DNA from: Spongilla lacustris
Taxonomy: Eukaryota; Porifera; Demospongiae; Spongillida; Spongillidae
DNA: 64,000 bases
Assembly: GCA_949361645.1 (NCBI GenBank)
Contig: OX442435.1
Location: forward strand, 3,954,220-4,018,219
Direction: 5' to 3'
A model generated the notes under the pieces. It was not told where the DNA came from, did not search any database, and worked only from the letters and a program-made list of their open reading frames with translations. Each line of letters starts with the position of its first letter. Within the stretch, counting starts at the first letter, position 1. Positions 55,002 to 64,000 of this stretch are shown here, in pieces. The position numbers and the translations under genes were made by a program.

Positions 55002-55039
55002 TTATCTGACCATTAAGATGTTATCTGACCATTAAGATG
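55002..55039 (+). repeat. Perfect 19-bp tandem duplication at a Sat-186 unit boundary
   Basis: TTATCTGACCATTAAGATG is present twice in direct succession (55,002-55,020 and 55,021-55,039). This lengthens one monomer and is not seen in other units. Confidence 0.92.
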
Positions 55040-58000
55040 TAGATTATCGACGTAAAACAGAACAAGGCACAGTTATGTCGAATAACAGGACTGATGTATT
55101 CTGTTCTAGGAATAATCATCGATACAGGTGCGGGTGTGGCTTCAGGATTAAATTGAATAGAACGTTCCAACCCATACATTCTCTATCTGAAAATCTAATT
55201 ATCTGACCATCAATATTTAGATTATCGACTTAAAACAGAACAAGGCACAGTTATGTCAAATGACACGACTGATGTATTCTCTTCTAGGAATAATCATCGA
55301 TTCCTACATAAAGGTGCGGGTGTGACATCAGAATCCAGATGAAAATGACGTTCCCACCTATACATTCTCAATGGGAAAATCAGACTATCTGACCATCAAG
55401 GTATTAATTAGGGCTTTAAACAGAACAAGGTGTAGTCATGCCAAATGACAGCGCTGCTGTATTTACCTCTAGGAATAATCATCGATTTCTCCATACAGTT
55501 GCGGGTGTGGCGTCAGAATCCAATTCAAAAGATGGTTCCCACCCATCCATTCTCTACAGGAAATCTGACAATCTCACCATCATGATGTAGATTATCGACG
55601 TAAAACAGAACAAGGCACAGTTATGATGAATGGCAGCTTTGATGTATTCTGTTCTAGGAATAATCATCGATTGATCCGTGCAAGTTCGGGTATGGCTTCA
55701 GGATAAAATTGAAAAGAATGTTCCAATCCATACATTCTCTTTGGAAAAATCTGATTATCTGACCATCAATATGTAGATTATCGACGTAAAACAGAACAAG
55801 GCGCAGTTATGTCGAATGACAGCACTGATGTATTCTCTTCTAGGAATAATCATTGATTCGTCCATACAGATGCAGGTGTGCCTTCAGGATCCAATCAAAA
55901 CGAAGGTTCTCACTTACACATTCTCTATGTGAAAATCTGACTATGTGACCAAAAAGGTGTAGATCATCGACGTAAAACAGAACAAGGTACAGTTATGCTG
56001 AATGACAGCACTGATGTATTCTCATCTAGGAATAATCATCGATTCTTCCATGCAAGTACGGGTATGGCGTAAGGATTCAATTGAAAAGAAGGTTCCCACA
56101 CATACATTTTCTATGTGAAAATCTGACTATCGGACCATCAAGATGTAGATTATCGACGTAAAACAGAACAAGGCACAGTTATGTTGAATGACAGCACTGA
56201 TGTATTCTCTTCTAGGTATAATCATCGATTCCTCCATACAGGTCCGGGTGTGCCTTCAGGATTCAATTGAAAAGAAGGTTCACACCCATACATTCTCTAT
56301 GGGAAAATCTGACTATCTGACCAAAAAGGTGTAGATTATCGATGTAAAACAGAACAAGGCACAGTTATGTTGAACGACAGCACTGATGTATTCTCTTCAA
56401 GGAATAATCATCGATTCCTCCATGCAAATACGGGTATGGCTTAAGGATTCAATTGAAAAGAAGGTTTCTCTATATGAAAATCTGACTATGTGACCATCAA
56501 GATGTAGATTATCGACGTAAAACAGAACAAGGCACAGTCATGTCGAATGACAGCACTGATGTATTCTCTTCTAGGTATAATCAACGATTCCTCCATACAG
56601 GTGTGGGTGTGGCTTCAGGATTCATTTCAAAAGACGATTCCCACCCATACATTCTAAATGGGAAAATCTAACTATCTGACCGTCAAGATGTAGATTTTTG
56701 ACGTAAGACAGAACAAGGCACAGTCATGTCGAATGACAGCACTGGTGTATTGTCTTCTAGGAATGATCATCGATTCCTCCATACAGGTGCGGGAGTGCCT
56801 TCAGGATTCAATTGAAAAGAAGATTCCCACCCGTGCATTCTCTATAGGAAAATCTGACTATCTGACCAAAAAGGTGTAGATTATCGACATAAAACAGAAC
56901 TAGGCACAGTTATGTTGAATGACAGCACTGATGTACTCTCTTCTAGGAATAACAAGACTCATCCATACAGGTGCAGGTATTCATTCTGGATCCAATCGAA
57001 AAGAACGTTCCCACCCATACATTCTCGGTGTGAAAATCTGACTATCTGAACATCAAGATGTAGATTATCGGCAAAAAAAAAGAACAAGGCACAGTTATGT
57101 CGAATGACAGCACTGATGTATTCTCTTCTAGGAAGTATCATCGATTCGTCCACACAGTTGCAGGTGTGCTATTAGGATCCAATTGAAAAGAAGGTTCACA
57201 CCCATACATTCTCCAAGGGAAAATCTGACTATTAGACGAACAAGGTGTTAAGTATCGGGACAAGGCACAGTTATGTTAAATGACAGCACTGGTGTATTCT
57301 CTTCTAGGAATAACAAGATTCATCCATACAGGTGCAGGTATGCATTCAGGATCCAATAGAAAAGAAGGTTCACACCCATACTGGAAGAATCTGACTATCT
57401 GACAATCAAGGTGTAACTTAGGACTTCAAACAGAACAAGGCGCAGTTATGTCGAATGACAGCACTGATGTATTCTCTTCTAAGAATAATCATTGATTCGT
57501 TCATACAGGTGCAGGTGTGCCTTCAGGATCCAATCAAAAAGAAGGTTCCCACTCTAACATTCTCTATGGGATAATCTGACTCTCTGACCAAAAAGGTGAA
57601 GATTATCGACGTAAAACAGAACAAGACACAGTTATGTTGAATGACACCATTTATGTATTCTCTTCTTGGAATAATCATTGATTCGTTCATAATGCCTTCA
57701 GCATCCAATCAAAAAGAAGGTTCCCACTCATACATTCTCTATGGGAAAAAGTATTCTCTTCTAGGAATAATCATCGATTCCTCCATGAAAATATGGGTAT
57801 GGTTTAAGGATTCAATTGAAAAGGTTTCTCTATGTGAAAATCTGACTATCTGACCATCAAGATGTAGATTATCGACGTAGAACAGAACAAGACACAGTTA
57901 CGTCGAATGACAGCACTGATATATTCTCTTCAAGGTATAATCATCGATTCCTCCATACGTAAAACAGAACAAGGCACAGTTATGTTGAATGACAGCACTG

Positions 58001-58087
58001 ATGTATTCTCTTTATGGAATAATCATTGATTCGTCCATACAGGTGCAGGTGTGCCTTCAGGATCCAATCAAACAGAAGGTTCCCACT

Positions 58088-60100
58088 TCAGTGCTGTCAT
58101 TCGACATAACTGTGCCTTGTTCTGTTTTACTACGATAATCTACATCTTGATGGTCAGATAGTCAGATTTTCACATAGAGAAACCTTCTTTTCAATTGAAT
58201 CCTTAAGCCATACCCGTATTTGCATGGAGGAATCGATGATTATTCCTGGAAGAGAATACATCAGTGCTGTCATTCAACATAACTGTGCCTTGTTCTGTTT
58301 ACGTCGATAACCTACACCTTTTTGGTCAGATAGTCAAATTTTCCCATAGAGATTGTATGAGTGGGAACCTTCCTTTTGATTGGTTCCTCAAGGCACACCT
58401 GCACCTGTATGGACGAATCAATGATTATTCCTAGAAGAGAATACATCAGTGCTGTCATTCAACATAACTGTGCCTTGTTCTGTTTTACGTCGATTATCTA
58501 CACCTTTTTGGTCAGATAGTCAGATTTTCCCATAGAGAATGTAAGAGTGGGATCCTTCTTTACAATTGAATCCTGAAGCCACTCCTGCACCTTTATGGAG
58601 GAATCGACGATAATTCCTAGAAGAGAATACACCAGTGCTGTCATTCGACATGACTGTGCCTTGTTCTGTCTTACGTCAAAAATCTACATCTTGATGGTCC
58701 GATAGTTAGATTTTCCCATTTAGAATGTATGGGTGGGAACCATCTTTTCAAATGAATCCTGAAGCCACACCCGCACCTGTATGGAGAAATCGATGATTGT
58801 TCCTACAAGAGAATACATCAGCGCTGTCAATCGACATAATTGCGCCTTGTTCTGTTTAAAGTCCTAATTTACACCTTGATTGCCAGATAGTCAGATTTTC
58901 CCATAGAGAATGTATGGGTGGGAACCTTCTTTTCAATTGAATCCTGAAGCCACACCCGCACCTGTATGGAGGAATCGTTGATTATACCTAGAAGAGAATA
59001 CATCAGTGCTGTCATTCGACATGACTGCGCCTTGTTCTGTTCTACGTCGATAATCTAACCCTTTTTGGTCCGATAGTCAGATTCTCCAATAAAGAATGTA
59101 TGGGTGGCAACCTTCTTTTCAATTGAATCCTGAAGGCACACCCGGACCTGTATGGAGGAATCGATGATTATACCTAAAAGAGAAAACATCAGTGCTGTCA
59201 TTCGACACAACTGTGTCTTGTTCTGTTTTACTTCGATAATCTACATCTTGATGGTCAGATAGTCAGATTTTCACATAGAGAAACCTTCTTTTCAATTGAA
59301 TCCTTAAGCCATACCCGTATTTGCATGGAGGAATCGATGATTATTCCTGGAAGAGAATGCATCAGTGCTGTCATTCAACATAACTGTGCCTTGTTCTGTT
59401 TTACGTCGATAATCTACACCTTTTTGGTCAGATAGTCAGATTTTCGCATAAAGAATGTATGAGTGGGAACCTTCCTTTTGATTGGATCCTGAAGGCACAC
59501 CTGCACGTGTATGGACGAATCAATGATTATTCCTAGAAGAGAATACATCAGTGCTGTCATTCAACACAACTGTGTCTTGTTCTGTGTTACGTCGATAATC
59601 TACACCTTTTTGGTCAGATAGTCAGATTTTCCCATAGAGAATGCAAGAGTGGGATCCTTCTTTTCAATTGAATCCTGAAGCCACTCCTGCACACAGATGG
59701 AAGAATCGATGATAATTCCTAGAAGAGAATACACCAGAGCTGTCATTCGACATGACTGTGCCTTGTTCTGTTTTATGTCAAAAATCTACATCTTGACAGT
59801 CAAATAGTCAGATTTTCCCATTCAGAATGTATGGGTGGGAACCGTCTTTTCAAATGAATCCTGTAGCCACACCCGCACCTGTATGGAGGAATCGTTGATT
59901 ATACCTAGAAGAGAATACATCAGTGCGGTCATTCGACATGACTGTGCCTTGTTCTGTTTTACGTCGATAATCTACACTTTTTTGGTCAGATAGTCAGATT
60001 TTCCCATAGAGAATGTATGAGTGGGAACCTTCTATTCAGTTGAATCCTGAAGGCACACCCGGACCTGTATGGAGGAATCGATGATTATACCTAGAAGAGA
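58088..60100 (-). repeat. Sat-186 inverted segment
   Basis: From about 58,088 the same satellite runs on the minus strand: CAGTGCTGTCATTCGACATAAC, CCTTGTTCTG, ATCGATGATTATTCC and so on. The left switch falls in GGTTCCCACTTCAGTGCTG. The right switch falls in AGAAGAGAACATTCTC. About 11 monomers are included. Inside it, a six-monomer order repeats at an offset of about 1,101 bp (TTTGCATGG at 58,219 and 59,320). The short unit lacking CCCACCCATAC is followed by the TTTTGATTGG unit both times. Confidence 0.94.
58540..59440 (-). repeat. Large inverted repeat, left arm (~0.9 kb)
   Basis: Its reverse complement matches 61,015-61,915 in order, with paired coordinates summing to about 120,454. Examples are GTAAATTAGGACTTTAAAC (58,871 with 61,583), TTTATTGGAGAATC (59,095 with 61,360) and GATGTTTTCT (59,187 with 61,267). 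The arms share rare variants that most other Sat-186 units lack, so they derive from one block. Confidence 0.88.
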
Positions 60101-60109
60101 ACATTCTCT
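60096..60109. other. Hairpin at the right inversion junction
   Basis: AGAGAACATTCTCT has 6-bp perfect arms (AGAGAA/TTCTCT) with a 2-base spacer, placed exactly where the inverted and forward Sat-186 segments meet. It exists only because the two orientations are joined here. Whether it caused the inversion or resulted from it cannot be told. Confidence 0.75.
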
Positions 60110-61014
60110 ATGGGAAAATCTGACTATCAGACCAAAAAGGTGTAGATTATCGACGTAAAACTGAACAAGGCACAGTCGTGTCGAATGACAGCACTGATGT
60201 ATTCTCTTCTAGGTATAATCAACGATTCCTCCATACAGGGGCAGGTGTGGCTTCAGGATTCATTTAAAAAGACGGTTCCCACCCATACATTCTGAATGGG
60301 AAAATCTGACTATCTGACCGTCAAGATGTAGATTTTTGACGTAAGACAGAACAAGGCATAGTCATGTCGAATGGCAGCACTGGTTTATTTTCTTCTCATC
60401 AATTCCTCCATACAGGTGCAGGAGTGGCTTCAGGATTCAATTGAAAAGAAGGTTCCCACTAATGCATACTCTATGGGAAAATCTGACTATCTGACCAAAA
60501 AGGTGTAGATTATCGACGTAAAACTGAACAAGGCACACTTATGTTGAATGACAGCACTGATGTATTCTCTTCTAGGAATAATCATCGATTCCTCCATGAA
60601 AATACGGGTATGGCTTAAGGATTCAATTGAAAAGATGTGAAAATCTGACTATCTGACCATCAAGATGTAGATTATCGACGTAGAACAGAACAAGACACAG
60701 TTATGTTGAATGACAGCACTGATGTATTCTCTTCTAGGTATAATCAACGATTCCTCCATACAGGTGCGGGTGTGGTTTCAGGATTCATTTGAAAACACGG
60801 TTCCCACCCATACATTCTGAATGGGAAAATCTGACTATCTGACCGTCAAGATGTAGATTTTGACGTAAGACAGAACAAGGCACAGTCATGTCGAATAACA
60901 GCACTGGTGTATTCTCTTCCAGGAATTATCATCGATTCCTCCATACAGGTGCAGGAGTGGCTTCAGGATTCAATTGAAAAGAAGATTGCCACCCATGCAT
61001 ACTCTATGGGAAAA

Positions 61015-61915
61015 TCTGACTATCTGACCAAAAAGGTGTAGATTATCGACGTAAAACAGAACAAGGCACAGTTATGTTGAATGATAGCACTGATGTATTC
61101 TCTTCTAGGAATAATCATCGATTTCTCCATGAAAATACGGGTATGGCTTAAGGATTCAATTGAAAAGAAGGTTTCTCTATGTGAAAATCTGACTATCTGA
61201 CCATCAAGATGTAGATTATCGATGTAAAACAGAACAAGACACAGTTATGTCGAATGACAGCACTGATGTTTTCTTTTCTAGGTATAATCATCGATTCCTC
61301 CATACAGGTCCGGGTGTGCCTTCAGGATTCAATTGAAAAGAAGGTTCCCACCCATACATTCTTTATTGGAGAATCTGACTATCTGACCAAAAAGGTGTAG
61401 ATTATCGACGTAGAACAGAACAAGGCGCAGTCATGTCGAATGACAGCACTGATGTATTCTCTTCTAGGTATAATCAACGATTCCTCCATACAGGTGCGGG
61501 TGTGGCTTCAGGATTCAATTGAAAAGAAGGTTCCCACCCATACATTCTCTATGGGAAAATCTGACTATCTGACAATCAAGGTGTAAATTAGGACTTTAAA
61601 CAGAACAAGGCGCAATTATGTCGATTGACAGCACTGATGTAGTCTCTTTTAGGAATAATCATCGATTTCTCCATACAGGTGCGGGTGTGGCTTCAGGATT
61701 CATTTGAAAAGACGGTTCCCACCCATACATTCTAAATGGGAAAATCTGACTATCTGACTGTCAAGATGTAAGACAGAACAAGGCACAGTCATGTCGAATG
61801 ACAACACTGGTGTATTCTCTTCTAGGAATTATCATCGATTCCTCCAAAAAGGTGCAGGAGTGGCTTCAGGATTCAATTGAAATGAAGGTTCCCACCCATG
61901 CATTCTCTCTATGGG
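61015..61915 (+). repeat. Large inverted repeat, right arm (~0.9 kb)
   Basis: Partner of 58,540-59,440 with about 1.6 kb between the arms. Differences include a ~17-bp deletion near 61,765 and scattered substitutions, so the duplication is not recent. Such a pair could extrude or recombine to flip the spacer (inference). Confidence 0.88.
61537..61555. other. Short hairpin within Sat-186 units (example)
   Basis: CCCATA-CATTCTC-TATGGG forms 6-bp arms around a 7-base loop. It recurs in many but not all Sat-186 monomers, because several have ATGTGA or a deletion in the right arm. Upstream, each typical unit also has the 10-bp perfect palindrome TTCAATTGAA. No function is evident. Confidence 0.65.
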
Positions 61916-62025
61916 AAAATCTGACTATCTGACCATCAAGGTGTAAATTAGGACTTTAAACAGAACAACGTGCTATTATGTTGAATGACAGCACTGATGT
62001 ATTCTCTTCTAGGAATAATCATTGA

Positions 62026-62525
62026 TTTGTCCATACTGGTGGTTCTCTGTGTCCTATCTGCTCTCAGAAAGGCCTGGATCCACTTGGCCACCACGCTACC
62101 ACATGTTCTCATGGAGGTGATGTAGTGACCCAACATATCCTGTTGCGAGATGTTGTGGCTAACGTTTTTCGTCAGGCTCACATGGGAGTCACAGTAGAGG
62201 CGGGCTATGGCCTTATGCATGATAATAGCCGCTCACGCCCAGCAGATGTCCTGGTAACAAGATGGGAAAAGGGTTTGCCTGCAGCTTTGGATATAACAGT
62301 GACATCCCCACTTAATCCTGCCATCCTTGATGAGTCTTGTTCAACAGCTGGAGTAGTTGCAGTAGCCGCAGAGTCCCACAAACATGTTGCTAACGACCCT
62401 AAGTGCTTCGAGCTGGGGTGGACCTGTGTTCATTGGCTGTAGAAACCTATGGGAATTGGGGGGTGGAGGCCCAAGTAACACTTTCCCACCTAGCCTCTCT
62501 ACTTGCTGCAAGCCACAGTGTGTAG
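62026..62525 (+). pseudogene. Fragment of a retrotransposon-type C-terminal endonuclease domain, frameshifted
   Basis: The only protein-like sequence in the window. An open frame runs from 62,026 (after a TGA in satellite) to TAG at 62,440. The domain-like part begins near 62,038, and there is no plausible start codon. In order it has a zinc-knuckle-like set, C-x2-C (codons 62,050 and 62,059), H-H (62,089, 62,092) and C (62,104); then HGGDVV, an LRD motif, VEAGYG, RPADVL (Asp at 62,245) and ALDITVTSP (Asp at 62,290), 15 residues apart. This matches the CCHC plus PD...D pattern of restriction-like endonuclease domains of non-LTR retrotransposons. The first frame stops after CVHWL. From 62,439 the next frame reads VETYGNWG and stays open to a TAG at 62,523, where satellite resumes. 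So one frameshift near 62,430-62,440 breaks the domain. The reverse transcriptase part is absent. GC content is clearly above the satellites. Family from memory of motifs, not from a search. Confidence 0.72.
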
Positions 62526-63405
62526 TAAATCTAGATCTATTTGGATAGTATGTTTGAGAGTATTTGACTTAATCTACCATTGAATGGTTTATGATAAACC
62601 ATGTTAAACCATAAGTGATTTCTACATTGAGATATTCACATATACACATAGTATCATTACAATCATAATATTAATTAAATCATTACTAGTTAGTAAATCT
62701 AGATCTATATGGATTGTAAGTTTGATAGTATTAGATTTAATGCAGCATATTCATTGCTTATGATAAACCATGTTAAACCATAAGTGTTATTTCTACATTG
62801 AGATATTCACAATACTTGTATTATCATTAAAATCATTAGTAGTTAGTAAATCTAGATCAATGGAGATAGTATGTTTGAGAATATTAGAATAATCTACCAT
62901 TGAATGGTTTATGATAAACCATGCTAAACCATGTGTTATTTCTACATTTAGTACAAATAGTATCATTAAAATGATAATAAAGACTTTTAATAATTAAACC
63001 ATTACTAGTTATTAAATCTAGATATATGTGGATAGTATGTTTAAGAGTTGCAGATTTAATGTAGCATATTCATTACTTATGATAAACCACGTTAAACCAT
63101 GTGTTATTTCTACATTGAGATATTCACATTAAAATCATAATAACGACTTTTAATAATTAAACCATTACTAGTTAGTAAATCTAGATCTATGTGGATAGTA
63201 TGTTTAAGAGTTTCAGATTTAATGTAGCATATTCATTACTTATGATAAACCACGTTAAACCATGTGTTATTTCTACATTGAGATATTCACATTAAAATCA
63301 TAACAATGACTTTTAATAATTAAACAATTACTAGTTAGTAAATTTAGATCTATATGTATATAAGGTTTAAGAGTATTAGATAAATTGTAGCATATTCATG
63401 GCTAA
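62523..63405 (-). repeat. Old Sat-179 copies, inverted and shortened
   Basis: Five to six Sat-179 monomers lie on the minus strand, recognisable by GATAAACCATGTTAAACCAT, TTTCTACATTGAGATATTCAC and TTTAATAATTAAACCATTACTAG. The repeated GTTAGTAAATCTAGAT anchor falls at 62,689, 62,842, 63,008 (GTTATTAAAT), 63,171 and 63,334, so unit lengths are 153-167 bp. Several lack the segment equivalent to GATACTACCTGTATTGTG. They have AGATCTAGATTTAC (on their own sense strand) where core monomers have CATATGTACATAGATTTAC. These are diverged relatives, not recent escapees of the core. Confidence 0.9.
63008..63333 (-). repeat. Tandem pair of 163-bp deleted Sat-179 units
   Basis: Units 63,008-63,170 and 63,171-63,333 are nearly identical. 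Differences include AGATATATG against AGATCTATG, TTGCAG against TTTCAG and AATAACGAC against AACAATGAC. Both share the deletion between TATTCACATT and AAAATCATAA and a CATTACTTATGATAAACC form that breaks the dyad left arm. This is a small local duplication in otherwise old satellite. Confidence 0.88.
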
Positions 63406-63850
63406 AACTCTTAAACATACTATCCATATAGATCTGCTTTACTAACCAGTAATGGAAAGTCATTATTATGATGTTAATGATACTACATTGATTGTGAATA
63501 TCTCAATGTAGAAATGATACTTATGGTTTAGCAAGGTTTATCATAGACCATGTACATGTTACATTAAATCTAAATGGTTAAAACATAATAGCCATATAAA
63601 TCTAGATTTACTAACCAGTAATGGTTTAATTATTAAACTCCATTTTTATGATTTTAATGATACTACATGCATTGTGCATATCTCAAAGTAGAAATAACAC
63701 TTATGGTTTAACATGGTTTATCATAAACCATGAACATGTAGATTAAATCTAAATGTATTCGACACACTATCCATATAAATCTTGATTTACTAACAGGTAA
63801 TTTGTTTAATTATTCAAAGTCATTTTTATGATTTTTAAATGTATGAAAAA
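63406..63850 (+). repeat. Old Sat-179 copies, forward
   Basis: After ATTCATGGCTAAAACTC the orientation flips back. About two and a half diverged monomers follow, with CTTAAACATACTATCC, TTTACTAACCAGTAATGG, GATACTACATTG, CTCAATGTAGAAATG and ACATGGTTTATCATAAACCATG (dyad intact at about 63,713-63,731). They have CCATATAAATCTAGATTTAC in place of the core CCATATGTACATAG. Similarity is lost within ATTTTTAAATG, at about 63,840-63,850. Confidence 0.88.
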
Positions 63851-64000
63851 TGTTGCTGGAGCAGGTGTTGTCCGCAGGTGTTGTCCTTGGAAATTGACTT
63901 CACAAGGATATGAATTTTAATATTATATTATTATACAACAAAAAAGCACCCGATATAAAATAAAATTAATCTGTAGAATAATAATAAACACATGTACATC
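63851..64000. other. Non-satellite sequence at the right end
   Basis: This segment matches neither satellite. It starts with TGTTGCTGGA, contains the 13-bp direct repeat GCAGGTGTTGTCC at 63,861-63,873 and 63,874-63,886, and then becomes very AT-rich with an A-run (CAACAAAAAAGC). No open frame or known element is recognisable in 150 bp. It may be the start of flanking unique DNA or of another repeat. Confidence 0.7.

Larger units (their letters stand above)
53694..58087 (+). repeat. Sat-186: second satellite, forward segment
   Basis: About 24 monomers of 186 bp, unrelated to Sat-179. ACAGAAC anchors at 55,791, 55,977, 56,163 and 56,349 are exactly 186 bp apart, and a 173-bp spacing follows where part of the unit is deleted. 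A unit reads roughly: TAGATTATCGACG, AAAACAGAACAAGGCACAG, GAATGACAGCACTGATG, TATTCTCTTCTAGG, AATAATCATCGATTCC, CAGGATTCAATTGAAAAG, AAGGTTCCCACCCATAC, ATGGGAAAATCTGAC. It is richer in GC and CpG than Sat-179. Subtypes alternate (ACCATCAAGATG, ACCAAAAAGGTG, and GTAAATTAGGACTTTAAAC). Copies are much less uniform than Sat-179. I do not recognise the family. Confidence 0.94.
60101..62036 (+). repeat. Sat-186, second forward segment
   Basis: About 10 monomers in the original orientation, many of the same HOR subtypes as the inverted segment (GATGTTTTCT, TTTATTGGAGAATC, GTAAATTAGGACTTTAAAC, ATTTGAAAAGACGG). Several carry deletions, for example GTCAAGATGTAAGACAG near 61,761 and GAAAAGATGTGAAAATC near 60,635. 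The last unit is cut at about 62,036 inside GTCCATAC, where the protein-like island begins. Confidence 0.93.

Noticed and set aside
56959..57153. 64-residue open frame on the minus strand
   Set aside because: It lies inside Sat-186 units and repeats the satellite's own sequence; no domain is recognisable.
57523..57853. Overlapping 61- and 70-residue frames on opposite strands
   Set aside because: Both are chance frames in Sat-186, overlapping each other, with no conserved features.
53694..62036. tRNA-derived SINE with Pol III boxes as the source of Sat-186
   Set aside because: GGTTCCCACCC only weakly resembles a B box, and the nearby TGGCTTCAGG does not fit an A box. No tRNA-like fold or poly-A tail was seen.
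61948..62220. 90-residue frame on the minus strand
   Set aside because: It is antisense to the endonuclease-like fragment and runs into satellite. The plus strand carries the recognisable motifs.
62125..62442. Complete 105-residue protein starting at 62,125
   Set aside because: The first codon is GTG, not ATG. The domain extends upstream in frame to about 62,038 and continues downstream in another frame, so this is the middle of a broken fragment.
1..64000. tRNA, rRNA, telomeric repeat or bacterial operon features
   Set aside because: None was seen on either strand. There are no long open frames, no telomere-type short repeats and no rRNA-like sequence.

Overview
This window is almost entirely tandem satellite DNA from a eukaryotic, probably metazoan, genome. 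There is no intact gene. The evidence for a eukaryote is about 54 kb of near-uniform 179-bp monomers, a second unrelated 186-bp satellite, and a decayed fragment of a retrotransposon-type C-terminal domain. From general familiarity, that domain resembles ones seen in marine invertebrates (molluscs, sponges, cnidarians). The species cannot be named from sequence alone.

Layout. (1) Positions 1-53,693 are about 300 head-to-tail copies of an AT-rich monomer, called Sat-179 here, all in one orientation. The array runs off the left edge. Its core is very homogeneous and is built of higher-order repeats (HORs): multi-monomer blocks copied at offsets such as 895, 1,071, 1,429, 1,608, 1,966, 3,755, 8,584, 12,339, 12,696 and 13,953 bp. 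Homogeneity falls toward the right edge (53,131-53,693). (2) Positions 53,694-62,036 are about 45 copies of a different 186-bp satellite, called Sat-186 here. It lies forward (53,694-58,087), inverted (58,088-60,100) and forward again (60,101-62,036), and so contains a large inverted repeat. (3) About 62,037-62,525 is the only protein-like, GC-richer island. It is a frameshifted fragment with a CCHC zinc-knuckle-like motif and a PD-(D/E)XK-like endonuclease signature, as in restriction-like endonuclease (RLE) domains of non-LTR retrotransposons. (4) Positions 62,523-63,405 hold old, shortened Sat-179 copies on the opposite strand, 63,406-63,850 hold old Sat-179 copies in forward orientation, and 63,851-64,000 is non-satellite sequence.

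The region looks like the edge of a large heterochromatic array, possibly pericentromeric or centromeric (inference). A homogenised core built by repeated segmental duplication passes into decayed copies, a second satellite with inversions and a dead transposon piece. The most striking built-in element is a 19-bp near-perfect dyad in nearly every Sat-179 monomer, preceded by a direct copy of its left arm 10 bp upstream. Ten monomers carry a 62-codon open frame because two in-frame stops are lost. I read these as non-coding variants spread by block duplication.
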